Source of the DNA: BOG-908 sp963850605 | GTDB taxonomy: Bacteria; Pseudomonadota; Alphaproteobacteria; Acetobacterales; Acetobacteraceae | Assembly: GCA_963850605.1 (NCBI GenBank) | Contig: CAWKLX010000006.1 | Span: 248,001-312,000, forward strand | Length of the DNA: 64,000 bases | Direction of reading: 5' to 3' | In this document: piece by piece, positions 43,944-53,145 of the stretch | How the letters are laid out: the number at the start of each line of letters is the position of its first letter | Position numbering within the stretch: position 1 is the stretch's first letter | The notes under the pieces: model-generated | Database searches by the model: none | What the model was told of the DNA's origin: nothing | Seen by the model: the letters and a program-made list of their open reading frames with translations, nothing else | Position numbers and translations under genes: made by a program

Positions 43944-45791
43944 ATGACTCCGGACAAGCCGCTGAAAATCGAAGACTACGCGATGATCGGCGACCAGGTG
44001 ACGGCCGCGCTCGTCGGGCGAGGCGGCTCGATCGACTGGCTGTGCCTGCCGCGCTTCGATGGCGGCGCCTGCTTCGCCGCCCTGCTGGGCGATAGCGAGA
44101 ACGGACGGTGGCTGCTCGCGGCAAAGGCGCCGAGCGGTCGGCCCACCCGCGCCTACCAGGGCGAGACAATGATCCTGGAGACGCTCTGGACCACACCGGG
44201 CGGCAGCGCCGCCGTCATCGATTTCATGCTACCCGAAGCCGAGCACCCGACCCTGGTTCGGCTGGTGCAGGGGCGCGCCGGGCGGGTGACCATGCAGACC
44301 GACCTCGCCTTGCGGTTCGATTACGGCATCTCCGTCCCCTGGGTCACGCGGCTGGACGGGCAGCCGGGCCTGTGCGCGATCGCAGGGCCCGACATGGTCG
44401 TCCTGCGCACGTCCATCAAACTGCACGGCCGCGACATGCACAGCGTCGCCCAGTTCGACGTGCACGCCGGCGAGACGGTCGCCTTCGTCATGTCGCACGG
44501 CCCCTCGCATCGGCCGCAGCCGCCGCCGGTGGACGCCCAGGCGGCGCTGGAGCGCACCCGGGCCTACTGGGCCGAATTCATCGCCCGCTGCCGCTACAAG
44601 GGGCCATACTGGCAGCACGTCCACCGCTCGCTGCTGACGCTCAAGGCGCTGACCTACGCGCCCACCGGCGGCATCGTGGCCGCACCCACGACCTCGCTCC
44701 CCGAGCAGCTCGGCGGTCCGCGCAACTGGGATTACCGCTACTGCTGGCTGCGCGACGCCAGCCTGACCCTGTTCGCGCTGATGGGCGCCGGCTACACCGA
44801 GGAGGCTTCCGCCTGGCGCGACTGGCTGCACCGCAGCATCGCCGGCAGCGCCGACCAGATCCAGATCATGTACGGCCTGCACGGCGAACGCGCGCTGCAG
44901 GAGCGCGAGCTGCCCTTCCTGGCCGGTTACGAAGGCAGCCGCCCGGTGCGCGTCGGCAACGCCGCCAGCGGCCAGGTGCAGCTCGACGTCTATGGGGAGG
45001 TCCTGGAATGCCTGCACCAGGCACGCCGCAACGGCCTGAAAGCGGCGCCGCATGGCTGGGCGTTGCAACGCAACATCGTGGCCCACCTGGCGCAGATCTG
45101 GGACCAGCCCGACGAGGGCATGTGGGAGATACGCGGCGGCGCCCAGCATTTCACGCTCAGCAAGGTGATGGCGTGGACGGCGGTCGACTGCATGATCCGC
45201 GACGCGGTGCGCTACAACCTGTCCGGCCCCATCGAGGAATGGCGGACGCTGCGCACGAAGATCGCCGAGTGCGTGTTGCGTGACGGATACGATGCCGGCC
45301 GGAACACCTTCGTGCAGAGCTTCGGCTCGAAGGAGCTGGACGCGAGTCTGTTGCTGATCCCGATGACCGGCTTCCTGCCGCCCGACGATCCGCGCGTTGT
45401 CGGCACCGTGCGGGCGATCGAGGAGGACCTGCTGCAGGACGGTTTCGTGCTCCGCTACCGCACCAGCAGCCAGGTCGATGGCCTGCCAGGCGGGGAGGGC
45501 GCGTTCCTGGCCTGCACCTTCTGGCTGGTAGAGGTCTATGCGCTGCAGGGCCGCACCGATGACGCACGCGCATTGTTCGAGAGATTGTTAAGCTACGCCA
45601 ACGATGTCGGATTGCTGGCGGAGGAGTACGATCCGGTTACAAAACGGCAGATCGGCAATTTTCCGCAGGCATTCTCCCACGTGGCGCTGATCGCGGCGGC
45701 AATGACCCTGGGCGGCCAGTCGGTCGGCCATGCCAGCCGCGCCCGGCGCGCCGCCGATCATAGGGCGGCGACGGCAAATTCCGCCGTATGA
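43944..45791 (+). CDS. GH15 glucoamylase/trehalase-like glycosidase
   Basis: A 615-residue protein with a beta-sandwich N-terminal domain (residues about 1-230) and an (alpha/alpha)6 barrel with GH15 marks: TTSLPEQLGGPRNWDYRYCW and LRDAS, the first catalytic region DEGMWEIRGG, and GLLAEEYDPVTKRQIGNFPQ, the second acid. In mycobacteria relatives are trehalases; others are glucoamylases. No signal peptide, so it is probably cytoplasmic and acts on glucan or trehalose. Intact and single-copy here. Confidence 0.87.
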   Translation: MTPDKPLKIEDYAMIGDQVTAALVGRGGSIDWLCLPRFDGGACFAALLGDSENGRWLLAAKAPSGRPTRAYQGETMILETLWTTPGGSAAVIDFMLPEAEHPTLVRLVQGRAGRVTMQTDLALRFDYGISVPWVTRLDGQPGLCAIAGPDMVVLRTSIKLHGRDMHSVAQFDVHAGETVAFVMSHGPSHRPQPPPVDAQAALERTRAYWAEFIARCRYKGPYWQHVHRSLLTLKALTYAPTGGIVAAPTTSLPEQLGGPRNWDYRYCWLRDASLTLFALMGAGYTEEASAWRDWLHRSIAGSADQIQIMYGLHGERALQERELPFLAGYEGSRPVRVGNAASGQVQLDVYGEVLECLHQARRNGLKAAPHGWALQRNIVAHLAQIWDQPDEGMWEIRGGAQHFTLSKVMAWTAVDCMIRDAVRYNLSGPIEEWRTLRTKIAECVLRDGYDAGRNTFVQSFGSKELDASLLLIPMTGFLPPDDPRVVGTVRAIEEDLLQDGFVLRYRTSSQVDGLPGGEGAFLACTFWLVEVYALQGRTDDARALFERLLSYANDVGLLAEEYDPVTKRQIGNFPQAFSHVALIAAAMTLGGQSVGHASRARRAADHRAATANSAV

Positions 45792-45798
45792 GCAGGCC

Positions 45799-46230
45799 TC
45801 AGATGTCGGTGCGCGCGCTTTGCACCAGCGTGCAGCCGCCGATGCGCCAGGCGCCATCCGGCTGCATGCGCATATCGTAGAGGGCGGAGGCGACGCGGCC
45901 ATCCTCGCCCACCACCTCGACCGTCTGGCGCAGCCCGTCCGGCTCCGGCGCCAACTCGCCGAAACTGACACTGCGGGGATGATACACGGCGGGGTAGGCG
46001 GTGCGCACCATCGCCAGGAAATGCGGCCCGTCGCCGAACTGCTTTTGCAAGGCCGCGGTAGCAAACCCGAGTGCCGCGACGCCATCGTCGTGCCGGAAGG
46101 CGTCCATCTGCGCCTCGATCACCATGCGTATCGCCGCCCGCGCCGCCGGTGTGGGCGCCTGGCCCTTGGCAATGGCCGAGCCTGACGCAAGAGACAGGCA
46201 CGCGGCCAGCGCCAGCGCCGCGCACCTCAC
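45799..46230 (-). CDS. DUF4864 exported protein
   Basis: A 143-residue protein with a signal peptide (ALAACLSLASGSAIA) and one small alpha/beta domain with repeated pattern: IRMVIEAQMDAFRHDDGVAA, then FLAMVRTAYPAVYHPRSV, ending GAWRIGGCTLVQ. This matches DUF4864, an NTF2-like fold by appearance; function unknown. A GTG start overlaps the DoxX gene by 4 bases (GTGA), so the two are coupled. Confidence 0.75.
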   Translation of the reverse strand: MRCAALALAACLSLASGSAIAKGQAPTPAARAAIRMVIEAQMDAFRHDDGVAALGFATAALQKQFGDGPHFLAMVRTAYPAVYHPRSVSFGELAPEPDGLRQTVEVVGEDGRVASALYDMRMQPDGAWRIGGCTLVQSARTDI

Positions 46231-46547
46231 CGCCGGTGCGGCCCCATCCAGGCCGCCAGTGCCAGCAGCAGCACCAGCCCGCGCGAGGTCGCCAGCTTGC
46301 TGTCGCCGTGCCGCACCTCGCTGGCGAACACGGCCGCCGAGGCACCGGCCACCAGCGCCGCGCCCAGCGGGCGGGTCGGGCGGGGCACCATCAGCAGTCC
46401 GCCCACCAGTTCGGCCGCGGCCACCGCACGCATGTCGCCGCGCGACCAGCCGAGATGCGCGAACATCCCGTCATAGGCGCGGTCGCCCGCCAGCTTGTCG
46501 CCGCCGGCAAGGGCGACGGCGGCGCCGAGTATCGAAAACATGGCCAT
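46227..46547 (-). CDS. DoxX-like membrane protein
   Basis: A 106-residue protein with three or four hydrophobic stretches (MFSILGAAVALAGGDKLAG, AVAAAELVGGLLMV, LVAGASAAVFASEV, GLVLLLALAAWMG). Size and Ala-rich helices fit the DoxX-like group of small quinone-related or redox membrane proteins. GGAGGTG precedes the ATG. Its stop overlaps the DUF4864 start. Confidence 0.65.
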   Translation of the reverse strand: MAMFSILGAAVALAGGDKLAGDRAYDGMFAHLGWSRGDMRAVAAAELVGGLLMVPRPTRPLGAALVAGASAAVFASEVRHGDSKLATSRGLVLLLALAAWMGPHRR

Positions 46548-46617
46548 GGTGAAACACCTCCTGTCCGCCGAACGCCGCCCAGGGGCAAGCGTTCGGCGGC
46601 ACCCTGGCGATCTCCCG

Positions 46618-48195
46618 CTATTTGAGCGGGATCACCAGCATGTTCATCGAATAGGCAGGCACGGTGACACTGGCCGCACCCGCGGTAAACGCGATGTTCG
46701 CCAACTTATGGAAAGCTGTCAGGTCCGCGCCGCTGTAGCTGAACATCTGCGCCGACGAGGTCGGCGCCGGGTTGGCCAGCGTAATCGGCGAGGTGAGGTC
46801 GCCCGCCGTCTTGTTGATCAGCACCAAAGTCAGCGTGCCCTGGCCGCGGAGCGCCGCATAGGACGCGACCGACCCCTGGTCGGCGCTGGTCGCCTGAACG
46901 GAGGTGGTGCCGAACCCGTGGCCCGCGCCGTCATAGTTGCGATACAGCAAAAAGCTGAACGCGATCGGATCCGTCGGCTGCGGCGGGTTCCACATGGCCG
47001 CCAGATCGACCGCCTGCCAACCGAAAATACCCAGCACGTCGGCCTCGGCCAGGGCGTCGACGATGGACTTGGCGCCGCTATCGATCGAGTACTCGGAAAA
47101 TGCCAGCTTCGTCCCGGGATAATACTGCGCGATCCATTGCCGGAAGCGTGGGATCAGCTGCATCGGGCCGTCGAAAAAATACTGCTCGACCCATGTCCCA
47201 CCGTTATAGGCCGGATCCCACAACGTGCGCGTGGAGGCGAGCTGCGAGGCGGGATCGGAGAAATTGAAGTAGTAGTGCTCGTCGAAATAATCGAGCACGC
47301 GGTGGTGATGTGCCGCCTGATAAGCGGCCATCTGTTGCAGATAGTATTGGCCGGCGAAAAGATTGTTCTGCTGGGCCGGCGTGCCGATCCAGCCGCCCAG
47401 GGTGAAATCCGATGGACCCAGGACGAAGGCGGAAGCATCCGCCTGCTTGACGGCGGCCGCATATTGCTGCCCCAGCGAGACGATGGTGCTGTAGGGCACG
47501 CCGCCCGGCTCCACGTCGCGATGCGTGTTGCCCCATCCCAAGGGCTCGTTGTCCAGCTGATAGAATTTGACGCCGCCCGATTTCGCCGTCCCAAACCGGC
47601 TTACCAGATGCTGCACCCATTGCGCCTGCAGCGACGGCGTGTTGGCGACGTTGTTGAACGCGATGTTGGTGTCGGTCAGTTGCGTCCCATCGGCCGCGAT
47701 GCTGTTGCCGCACGAATCGCCATTGGGATGGACATACGGGTTCGTCGCCTGCTGCGCCCCATAGACGGAGACTGGAAAACTGCACGACCAGGGGCTCGCA
47801 TTGTTGATCCATGGGATAATCGGAACGGTCAGCAGCGTCTGTGTCTTCGTGGCCTTATCGGCGGCCACCAGCGCGTCTGGCCCGGCGCTCGGCACCGGGC
47901 TCGCCTGGCCGTCCCCGCTCATGAAGAACCAGTCGAAGCCGGCGTTGCTGCTATCGACAGTCCAGTTATAGCGGGTCGTCCCGTCGCCACCCCAACGCAA
48001 CACCGGCAGCCGCGCGGCGGACTGAAATGCGGGCGACACGCCGTATTCGGCCATGCCGTAAATATACGGGCTGATCGCGTGATGGCCGGCCGACGCATCG
48101 ATGCTGATCGCCGGACCGGCCGTTTGCGCCCAAGCGAGGGAGGAAAGCCCGGTCAAGACACCTGCCGCAAGGGCGCCTGCTCTCCACCACGCCAT
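46618..48195 (-). CDS. GH44-like secreted beta-glucanase
   Basis: A 525-residue exported protein: signal peptide (GVLTGLSSLAWAQ), then a TIM barrel with DASAGHHAISPYIYGMAEYG, RWGGDGTTRYNWTVDSSNAG, the acid/base NEP (DNEPLGWGNTHRDVEP) and the nucleophile SEYSID. The C-terminal ~100 residues form a beta-sandwich. This matches GH44 xyloglucanase/endoglucanase sequences. It suggests plant-polymer use, like the pectinacetylesterase-like genes at 3-6 kb. Confidence 0.8.
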   Translation of the reverse strand: MAWWRAGALAAGVLTGLSSLAWAQTAGPAISIDASAGHHAISPYIYGMAEYGVSPAFQSAARLPVLRWGGDGTTRYNWTVDSSNAGFDWFFMSGDGQASPVPSAGPDALVAADKATKTQTLLTVPIIPWINNASPWSCSFPVSVYGAQQATNPYVHPNGDSCGNSIAADGTQLTDTNIAFNNVANTPSLQAQWVQHLVSRFGTAKSGGVKFYQLDNEPLGWGNTHRDVEPGGVPYSTIVSLGQQYAAAVKQADASAFVLGPSDFTLGGWIGTPAQQNNLFAGQYYLQQMAAYQAAHHHRVLDYFDEHYYFNFSDPASQLASTRTLWDPAYNGGTWVEQYFFDGPMQLIPRFRQWIAQYYPGTKLAFSEYSIDSGAKSIVDALAEADVLGIFGWQAVDLAAMWNPPQPTDPIAFSFLLYRNYDGAGHGFGTTSVQATSADQGSVASYAALRGQGTLTLVLINKTAGDLTSPITLANPAPTSSAQMFSYSGADLTAFHKLANIAFTAGAASVTVPAYSMNMLVIPLK

Positions 48196-48282
48196 CGTAG
48201 GCCCTCCGCTCGGTTCCGAACGGATGCTGCAACGGGCGCGCGCGAAACACCACCTAAAGTTGTATGACTGGTTTGTTGGCGC

Positions 48283-48693
48283 CTATTTCGGCCGGCCGAG
48301 CCGCGGTTCGGCACGCTCGCGCGCCGCCTCGCCCACCCGTGCCGCGGCACGCAGAGTGGGGCTGAGCGACTCCCGCGCCGGCTCGGCCTCCCAGGACGCA
48401 GGCGGGATCGGTGCCGGCGCAGGAGGGCGTGGCGTCTCGCGCGGGGCGGCCGCGCGCAGCAGGGCAGGGGCGTCGTACGGCTCGCGCCCGGGCTCGGGCA
48501 GGCGCATGACCAAAGCACGCAACTCGGCCTGCACCTCGTCGAGCTGCGCCTCGATCGCCTCCAGCCGGCTTTTCACGCCGAACACGCTGAACGGCATCAT
48601 GATCAAGGCCAGCCCCAGCAGCGCGCCCGCCACCACAACCAGCAGCTGCAACCACCAGGGCATCCAGTCGGGAAAATCGAAGGGCAGGGTCAT
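48283..48693 (-). CDS. Hypothetical single-helix membrane protein
   Basis: A 136-residue protein. One membrane helix (LQLLVVVAGALLGLALIMMP) lies near the start, then a short coiled coil (SRLEAIEAQLDEVQAELRAL) and a Pro/Ala-rich tail. I recognise no family. The layout resembles scaffold-like inner-membrane proteins. It is upstream of the GH44 gene on the same strand, 87 bases away. Confidence 0.55.
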   Translation of the reverse strand: MTLPFDFPDWMPWWLQLLVVVAGALLGLALIMMPFSVFGVKSRLEAIEAQLDEVQAELRALVMRLPEPGREPYDAPALLRAAAPRETPRPPAPAPIPPASWEAEPARESLSPTLRAAARVGEAARERAEPRLGRPK

Positions 48694-48761
48694 GTCGGCT
48701 CAGCGCAATCCTCACGCCGGCCCGTCAACCCCGACCGAAACGCCCCTCGACATGGGGGGTA

Positions 48762-49601
48762 TCAGGCCGAAGCGGCAACCCCATCGGCCACCAGTTCGCG
48801 CAATTTGCCATGCAGATGTGCGTTGCCCGCCACCACATCGTTGTCCGGCCCATCGCTGACCGTAAACTCGGCGCCAGCCGGGTCCGTCGCCGTGCCGCCG
48901 GCCTCGCGCACGATCAGCACACCCGCCGCGCAATCCCACGGTTTCAACCCCAGCTCCCAATACCCGTCGTAGCGCCCGGCCGCGACCCAGGCCAAATCCA
49001 GCGCCGCCGAGCCGAAGCGCCGCACCCCGGCGGTGGCCGGCATCAGCGCACCCAGCGTGCGGGCAAACGCCAGCCGGTTGCGGGCGGTGACGGCCGCGAA
49101 CGGAATGCCGGTCGCGAACAGCGCATCCTTCAACTCGCGCCGGGCTGAAACGCGCAGCCGCCGCTCGTTGAGAAACGCCCCGCCGCCCCGCTCGGCCCAG
49201 AACATCTCGTCATTGGCCGGGCTGTAGATCATGCCGGCGGCCAGCTCGACCGATCCATCCGGCATGCGCCGCTGCAGCGCCATGCTGATCGCCCAGTGGG
49301 GAATACCGTGGAGGAAGTTCGTCGTCCCATCGAGCGGATCGACCACCCAACGCCACGTCCAGTTCTCACCGCCCGACGCCCCGCTCTCCTCCATCAGAAA
49401 CGCGTAGCCAGGCCGCGCCTTGGCCAGTTCCTCCCGCAGAGTGGCCTCCGCCCGCAGATCGGCCTGGCTGACGAAGTCGGACGGTCCCTTGATGCTGACC
49501 TGCAACTGCTCGACCTCGGCGAAATCGCGCAACAGGCGTTTGGACGCCTTTTGCGCGGCGTTCTGCATGACGGTCATGTGGGGGGAGAGGCGAAGGGCCA
49601 T
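48762..49601 (-). CDS. suhB: Inositol monophosphatase family protein
   Basis: A 279-residue Li-sensitive phosphatase fold. Metal motifs are visible: FLMEESG (Glu), the DPLDGTTNFLHGIP signature (two Asp), and the C-terminal GLKPWDCAAGVLIVREAGG. Family members dephosphorylate inositol phosphates, and SuhB in proteobacteria also acts in rRNA transcription. It probably begins the operon-like run of minus-strand genes with the toxin-antitoxin pair upstream. Confidence 0.88.
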   Translation of the reverse strand: MALRLSPHMTVMQNAAQKASKRLLRDFAEVEQLQVSIKGPSDFVSQADLRAEATLREELAKARPGYAFLMEESGASGGENWTWRWVVDPLDGTTNFLHGIPHWAISMALQRRMPDGSVELAAGMIYSPANDEMFWAERGGGAFLNERRLRVSARRELKDALFATGIPFAAVTARNRLAFARTLGALMPATAGVRRFGSAALDLAWVAAGRYDGYWELGLKPWDCAAGVLIVREAGGTATDPAGAEFTVSDGPDNDVVAGNAHLHGKLRELVADGVAASA

Positions 49602-49615
49602 ACGGAGTAAAACTT

Positions 49616-49918
49616 TCAGTCGTCGGACTGGCCGGGGCCGTAGATGCGCAGAACGATCACGTCGCCGTCTTCGGCTTCGCGGTTTCGACTCTCCCTGACT
49701 TCGTACAAGACCCTGTGGCCCTGTGAGATTAACAGCCGCGCACCGGAATCCGACGCGATGCGGTTCACGAGCGCGAACTCTGCCAGATTGCGAACGGCTG
49801 CCTCGAGCGCTGCCAGGCGCGAGCGGGCAGACTCACCCGATCCAGGTTGCCGATACCAGGCTCGGATTCGACGCCGGTCAAATTGCGCGGCTTTGGTGAG
49901 TACGACCCGCCGCTTCAA
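49616..49918 (-). CDS. RelE/ParE-family toxin
   Basis: A 100-residue protein with the ParE fold: RRVVLTKAAQFDRRRIRAWY, the helix ARSRLAALEAAVRNLAEF, and the strands SQGHRVLYEV and GDVIVLRIYGPGQS. The C-terminal strand residues are typical of RelE/ParE toxins, which inhibit gyrase or cleave mRNA. It begins 6 bases after the antitoxin-like gene, in the usual order. Confidence 0.78.
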   Translation of the reverse strand: MKRRVVLTKAAQFDRRRIRAWYRQPGSGESARSRLAALEAAVRNLAEFALVNRIASDSGARLLISQGHRVLYEVRESRNREAEDGDVIVLRIYGPGQSDD

Positions 49919-49924
49919 CGGGTA

Positions 49925-50110
49925 TCAGAGTTTTCGCGGTTGAGGTTCCGGAAGGGGACTGTCTGTCTCAAGGCTGTCCAGCCACGCATCGACTTCCTCG
50001 AGAGGTATGCCGCCATTCGCCTCGAAATCGGCGATCGCCTCGTCGATGCCGGCAAGCTCGGCCGCGGTGAAAGTGACCTCAGCCGGCAGGATAGGTTCAT
50101 GCTGATCCAT
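49925..50110 (-). CDS. Antitoxin-like protein for the ParE partner
   Basis: A 61-residue acidic protein: a helical part (FTAAELAGIDEAIADFEANG, then GIPLEEVDAWLDSL) and a Pro-rich tail. The DIEAxxADxEANGGIPLxxVxAWxxS pattern is common in antitoxins next to ParE toxins. It is upstream of the toxin and separated by 6 bases, which supports the pair. A longer frame to 50121 on another phase is a shadow. Confidence 0.72.
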   Translation of the reverse strand: MDQHEPILPAEVTFTAAELAGIDEAIADFEANGGIPLEEVDAWLDSLETDSPLPEPQPRKL

Positions 50111-50142
50111 GACCGCACCATAATCCCACGCCCACCCAGGCG

Positions 50143-50709
50143 CTACCCTTTCGCCCGCTCCACATACGACCCGTCCTCGGTCCGCACCACCACACGCTCG
50201 CCCGCCTCCACGAACGGCGGCACCAGCGTCTTCACCCCGTTGGACAGCTTTGCCGGCTTATACGAGGAACTCGCCGTCTGCCCCTTCACCACCGGGTCCG
50301 CCTCCACGATCTCCAGCGTCACCTGCGGCGGCAGATGCGCCCCCACCGGTTCGCCCTCCACCATGTCCACATCGATCGTCATGTTGTCCTGCAGGAACGG
50401 CGCCTGGTCGCCCAACAGCCCGAGCGGCACGGTCAGCTGCTCGAACGTCTCGGGGTCCATCAGCACGATGTTCTCCCCCTCGGTATAGGAATACGTAAAA
50501 TCCTTGTTGTCGGTCATCAGCCGCTCGACCGTGTCGGCCGTGCGCCACCGCTCGTTGGTCTTGTTGCCGGTCTTCAGGTCCCGCATCTCGACCTGGATGA
50601 ACGCGCCACCCTTGCCCGGCGTGATGATCTGCTGCTTCAAGACCGTCCAACGCCGCCCGTCATGGTCGAGCACCTGGCCGGCGCGGATAAGGTTGGCCTG
50701 CTGTTTCAT
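50143..50709 (-). CDS. efp: Elongation factor P
   Basis: EF-P helps ribosomes pass polyproline stretches. The 188-residue protein has three beta-barrel domains. The modified loop reads TPGKGGAF with Lys33 in the position that EpmA beta-lysylates. The middle block is NKTNERWRTADTVERLMT, and YTEGENIVLMDPETF is also typical. EpmB and EpmA are encoded nearby (50749-51780 and 53146-54153), so all three parts of the modification route are together. Confidence 0.95.
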   Translation of the reverse strand: MKQQANLIRAGQVLDHDGRRWTVLKQQIITPGKGGAFIQVEMRDLKTGNKTNERWRTADTVERLMTDNKDFTYSYTEGENIVLMDPETFEQLTVPLGLLGDQAPFLQDNMTIDVDMVEGEPVGAHLPPQVTLEIVEADPVVKGQTASSSYKPAKLSNGVKTLVPPFVEAGERVVVRTEDGSYVERAKG

Positions 50710-50748
50710 GGAAAACTTCTCTGGGCGCGGAAAGGGGTGGCGGGCTGT

Positions 50749-51780
50749 CTAGCCAGTCGCCCGCACCCCGGCAAGCGCATGGCTGCCACCCCACGGGTCG
50801 CGCACCGTGTCGCCCTCCAGATACCCCGGCCCGATCGGCACTTTTCCAAAGCCGCCCGGCACGTCGAGCACGTAGGTCGGCCACGCCAGCCCCGTCACCC
50901 GCCCGCGCAGGCCGGCCAGCAACGCCTGGCCTTCCGCGATCGGCACATGGAATCGTGCCGTGCCAGGGGCCGGGTCCAGCTGGTGCAGGTAGTAAGGCTT
51001 TATCCGATTCCGCAGCATAGCCCGGAACAGGTCTTCCAAAGCCTCCATGCTGTCGTTGACGCCGCGCAGCAGCACCGACTGCCCCAGCAGCGACACCCCG
51101 GCCGCCTGGATACGGCGCAGGCAAGCAGAAGCCGCCGGCGAGAACTCGCGCGCATGATTGGCGTGCAGCACCAGAAACAGCGGTTTGTCCGTCGCCATCG
51201 CGCCGACCAGCCCATCCGTCACCAGCGCCGGCGCGGCCACCGGCACACGCGTATGGATGCGCAAGATCTCGACATGCGGGATTGCCTGCAGCGCGCCCAG
51301 TAAATCGCCAAGCTTGCGCGCGGACAGCAACAGCGGATCCCCCCCGGTCAGGATCACCTCGCGTATCGCCGGCCGGGCGCGCACGTAATCTACTGCTGCC
51401 GCCAGCTCGGCGCTGGTCAGCGCCCCTCCGCCAGGCCCCACCTGCTCGCGCCGAAAGCAGAAGCGGCAGTACAGCGCGCACACGAACAGCGGCGTCACCA
51501 GCACCCGGTCCGGGTAGCGGTGCACCACGCCCCGCATCGGCGAATGCGCCGCGTCCCCCACCGGGTCTGCCTGTTCGTGAGTGGCGGTCTCCAGCTCGTC
51601 GGGATGCGGCAGAACCTGGCGCCCGATAGGATCGTCCGCATGATCGATCAATGCGGCAAAGCTGTGCGGCACGGCCACTGCATAGCGCGCCGCAACGCGG
51701 GAGGCGGCGTCGCGGTCCGCTTCGGAGAGAAAGCCGGCGCCGATCAGGGCGTCGGGCGTGCGTAACGTGCCGTCCGGCAT
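50749..51780 (-). CDS. epmB: EF-P lysine 2,3-aminomutase EpmB
   Basis: EpmB converts L-alpha-lysine to R-beta-lysine for attachment to EF-P. The 343-residue radical-SAM protein has the cluster motif C101xxxC105xxC108 (CALYCRFCFRR), TGGDPLLLS, PYYLHQLDPAPGT and the end SWGGSHALAG-like block GGSHALAG. The start at 51780 is chosen over 51879 because the longer frame adds unlikely residues. It is 40 bases upstream of efp on the same strand. Confidence 0.92.
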   Translation of the reverse strand: MPDGTLRTPDALIGAGFLSEADRDAASRVAARYAVAVPHSFAALIDHADDPIGRQVLPHPDELETATHEQADPVGDAAHSPMRGVVHRYPDRVLVTPLFVCALYCRFCFRREQVGPGGGALTSAELAAAVDYVRARPAIREVILTGGDPLLLSARKLGDLLGALQAIPHVEILRIHTRVPVAAPALVTDGLVGAMATDKPLFLVLHANHAREFSPAASACLRRIQAAGVSLLGQSVLLRGVNDSMEALEDLFRAMLRNRIKPYYLHQLDPAPGTARFHVPIAEGQALLAGLRGRVTGLAWPTYVLDVPGGFGKVPIGPGYLEGDTVRDPWGGSHALAGVRATG

Positions 51781-51897
51781 GTGTGGGCGATGGTCCGGTG
51801 ATGTGGGTCTTGGCGGTGCAAGACGCGCCGGGGCGTAGCACCGGCGTGGCGCGGGGGAAATGGCGGCGCTCGCTGGCACGCTGCTCCGACCTGCCGT

Positions 51898-53052
51898 TCA
51901 CGAGACCAGAAGGCCTCGCGCGTTTTGCACCGCCGGTACGGGATGTTGATCCGGCACCCCACAGCCGGCATCCGCCTCCGCCTCCGCCTCCGCCTCGGCC
52001 TTGATCGCCGCCTGCAGGGTGGTCCAGAGATCGAGCGTCGCCCTCTCCCATCCCTCCGGATTACTGCCGTATTGGTCTATGACCTCGTGCAACCGCTGGT
52101 GCGCGCGGCCGAACGGCGTCTCGTGCAACCCATGCGTGTCGAAGTAGCGGCCGATAGGGCAGGCATGCGGGTCGCGGATGTCCGGCGCCCAGGCAAACCG
52201 CAACGGCTGGCTGACCAAGGCACGGCAAGTTTCCACGATGCTGATATGGGCGGCATAGGCGCCCAGCAGATTTTGCGGTTGCCGGTCGATGGGCACGGGC
52301 CGGAACCTGGCGGCCCAGTCGATCAACGCCGCGGACGGCATCGGACGGGCAATGGCGTAGCCCTGCACCGCCTGCACCCCCAGCACGCCCAGCGCGGACA
52401 TGATCTCGGCGGTCTCTACGCCCTCGACCACCAGCGTGCCGTGCAGTCCACGCGCCAAAGCTTGCATGGCGGCCACGAAATGCAGCCCCTCGGGTTTTTG
52501 TCGCAACCCGCGCACAAAGACCTGGTCCAGCTTGATCTTGTCGACCGCCAGTGCCTGCAGCCGGCTGAGCGACGAGTAACCGGTTCCTAGATCATCAATG
52601 GCGATACAGACACCTGCCGCCTTGATCTCGCCAATCACCCGGCAGGCCGCCGGCATGCTCAGGAATTCATCATCCTCGAGAATTTCCAGCGTGATGCGGC
52701 GGGGTGCCACATCCCTCGCCTGCAACTGTCTCAGCAGCTTGGCCACAAAGCCCGGGCGAACCATAACGCTGGGGCTGACATTGAACGACATGAACAGCGA
52801 AGGGTGCGCCCGGTCGCACGCAGCCAAGGTCGTCAGGCCGTCCGCCAAGGATTTGAAGAGCAGATCAGCCAACTGCTCGACGTCCAGGCTCGGCAGGAAC
52901 ACGCCGGGCGAAATGATGTTCGGCCCATCGATCAGGCGCCCTAGCACTTCCACGCCAAGCAGCGCGCCCGATTGCAGGTTGACGATCGGCTGGTAGTGGT
53001 TGAGCACCTGGCCCCAGCTCAGCAGGCGCGCGTGATGCGTGGCGTCCGACAC
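51898..53052 (-). CDS. EAL-domain phosphodiesterase with a C-terminal CZB-like zinc-sensing domain
   Basis: A 384-residue protein. Residues about 15-250 are an EAL domain: E35-V-L (not EAL), FNVSP, LEILEDDE, AIDDLGTGYSSLSRL, IKLDQVFV and VVEGVET, all the main c-di-GMP phosphodiesterase residues. Residues about 265-345 look like a CZB domain: His269 (AAHISIVETC), His296-x-Cys298-x-Ile-Gly (HACPIGRYF), and His318/His322 (RAHQRLHEV). CZB senses zinc in the E. coli GGDEF enzyme DgcZ. The GTG start 53052 has AGGAGG. An (AE)n run lies near the C-terminus. It sits between epmB and epmA. Confidence 0.75.
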   Translation of the reverse strand: MSDATHHARLLSWGQVLNHYQPIVNLQSGALLGVEVLGRLIDGPNIISPGVFLPSLDVEQLADLLFKSLADGLTTLAACDRAHPSLFMSFNVSPSVMVRPGFVAKLLRQLQARDVAPRRITLEILEDDEFLSMPAACRVIGEIKAAGVCIAIDDLGTGYSSLSRLQALAVDKIKLDQVFVRGLRQKPEGLHFVAAMQALARGLHGTLVVEGVETAEIMSALGVLGVQAVQGYAIARPMPSAALIDWAARFRPVPIDRQPQNLLGAYAAHISIVETCRALVSQPLRFAWAPDIRDPHACPIGRYFDTHGLHETPFGRAHQRLHEVIDQYGSNPEGWERATLDLWTTLQAAIKAEAEAEAEADAGCGVPDQHPVPAVQNARGLLVS

Positions 53053-53145
53053 GATAGGCCTCCTTCGTCGGATCACGATGGCGCCCAATTGTTGCGTTTA
53101 GGTTTACGCGAGCCGCCGGGCTGCCTGTTTGGTATCGATCAACCC

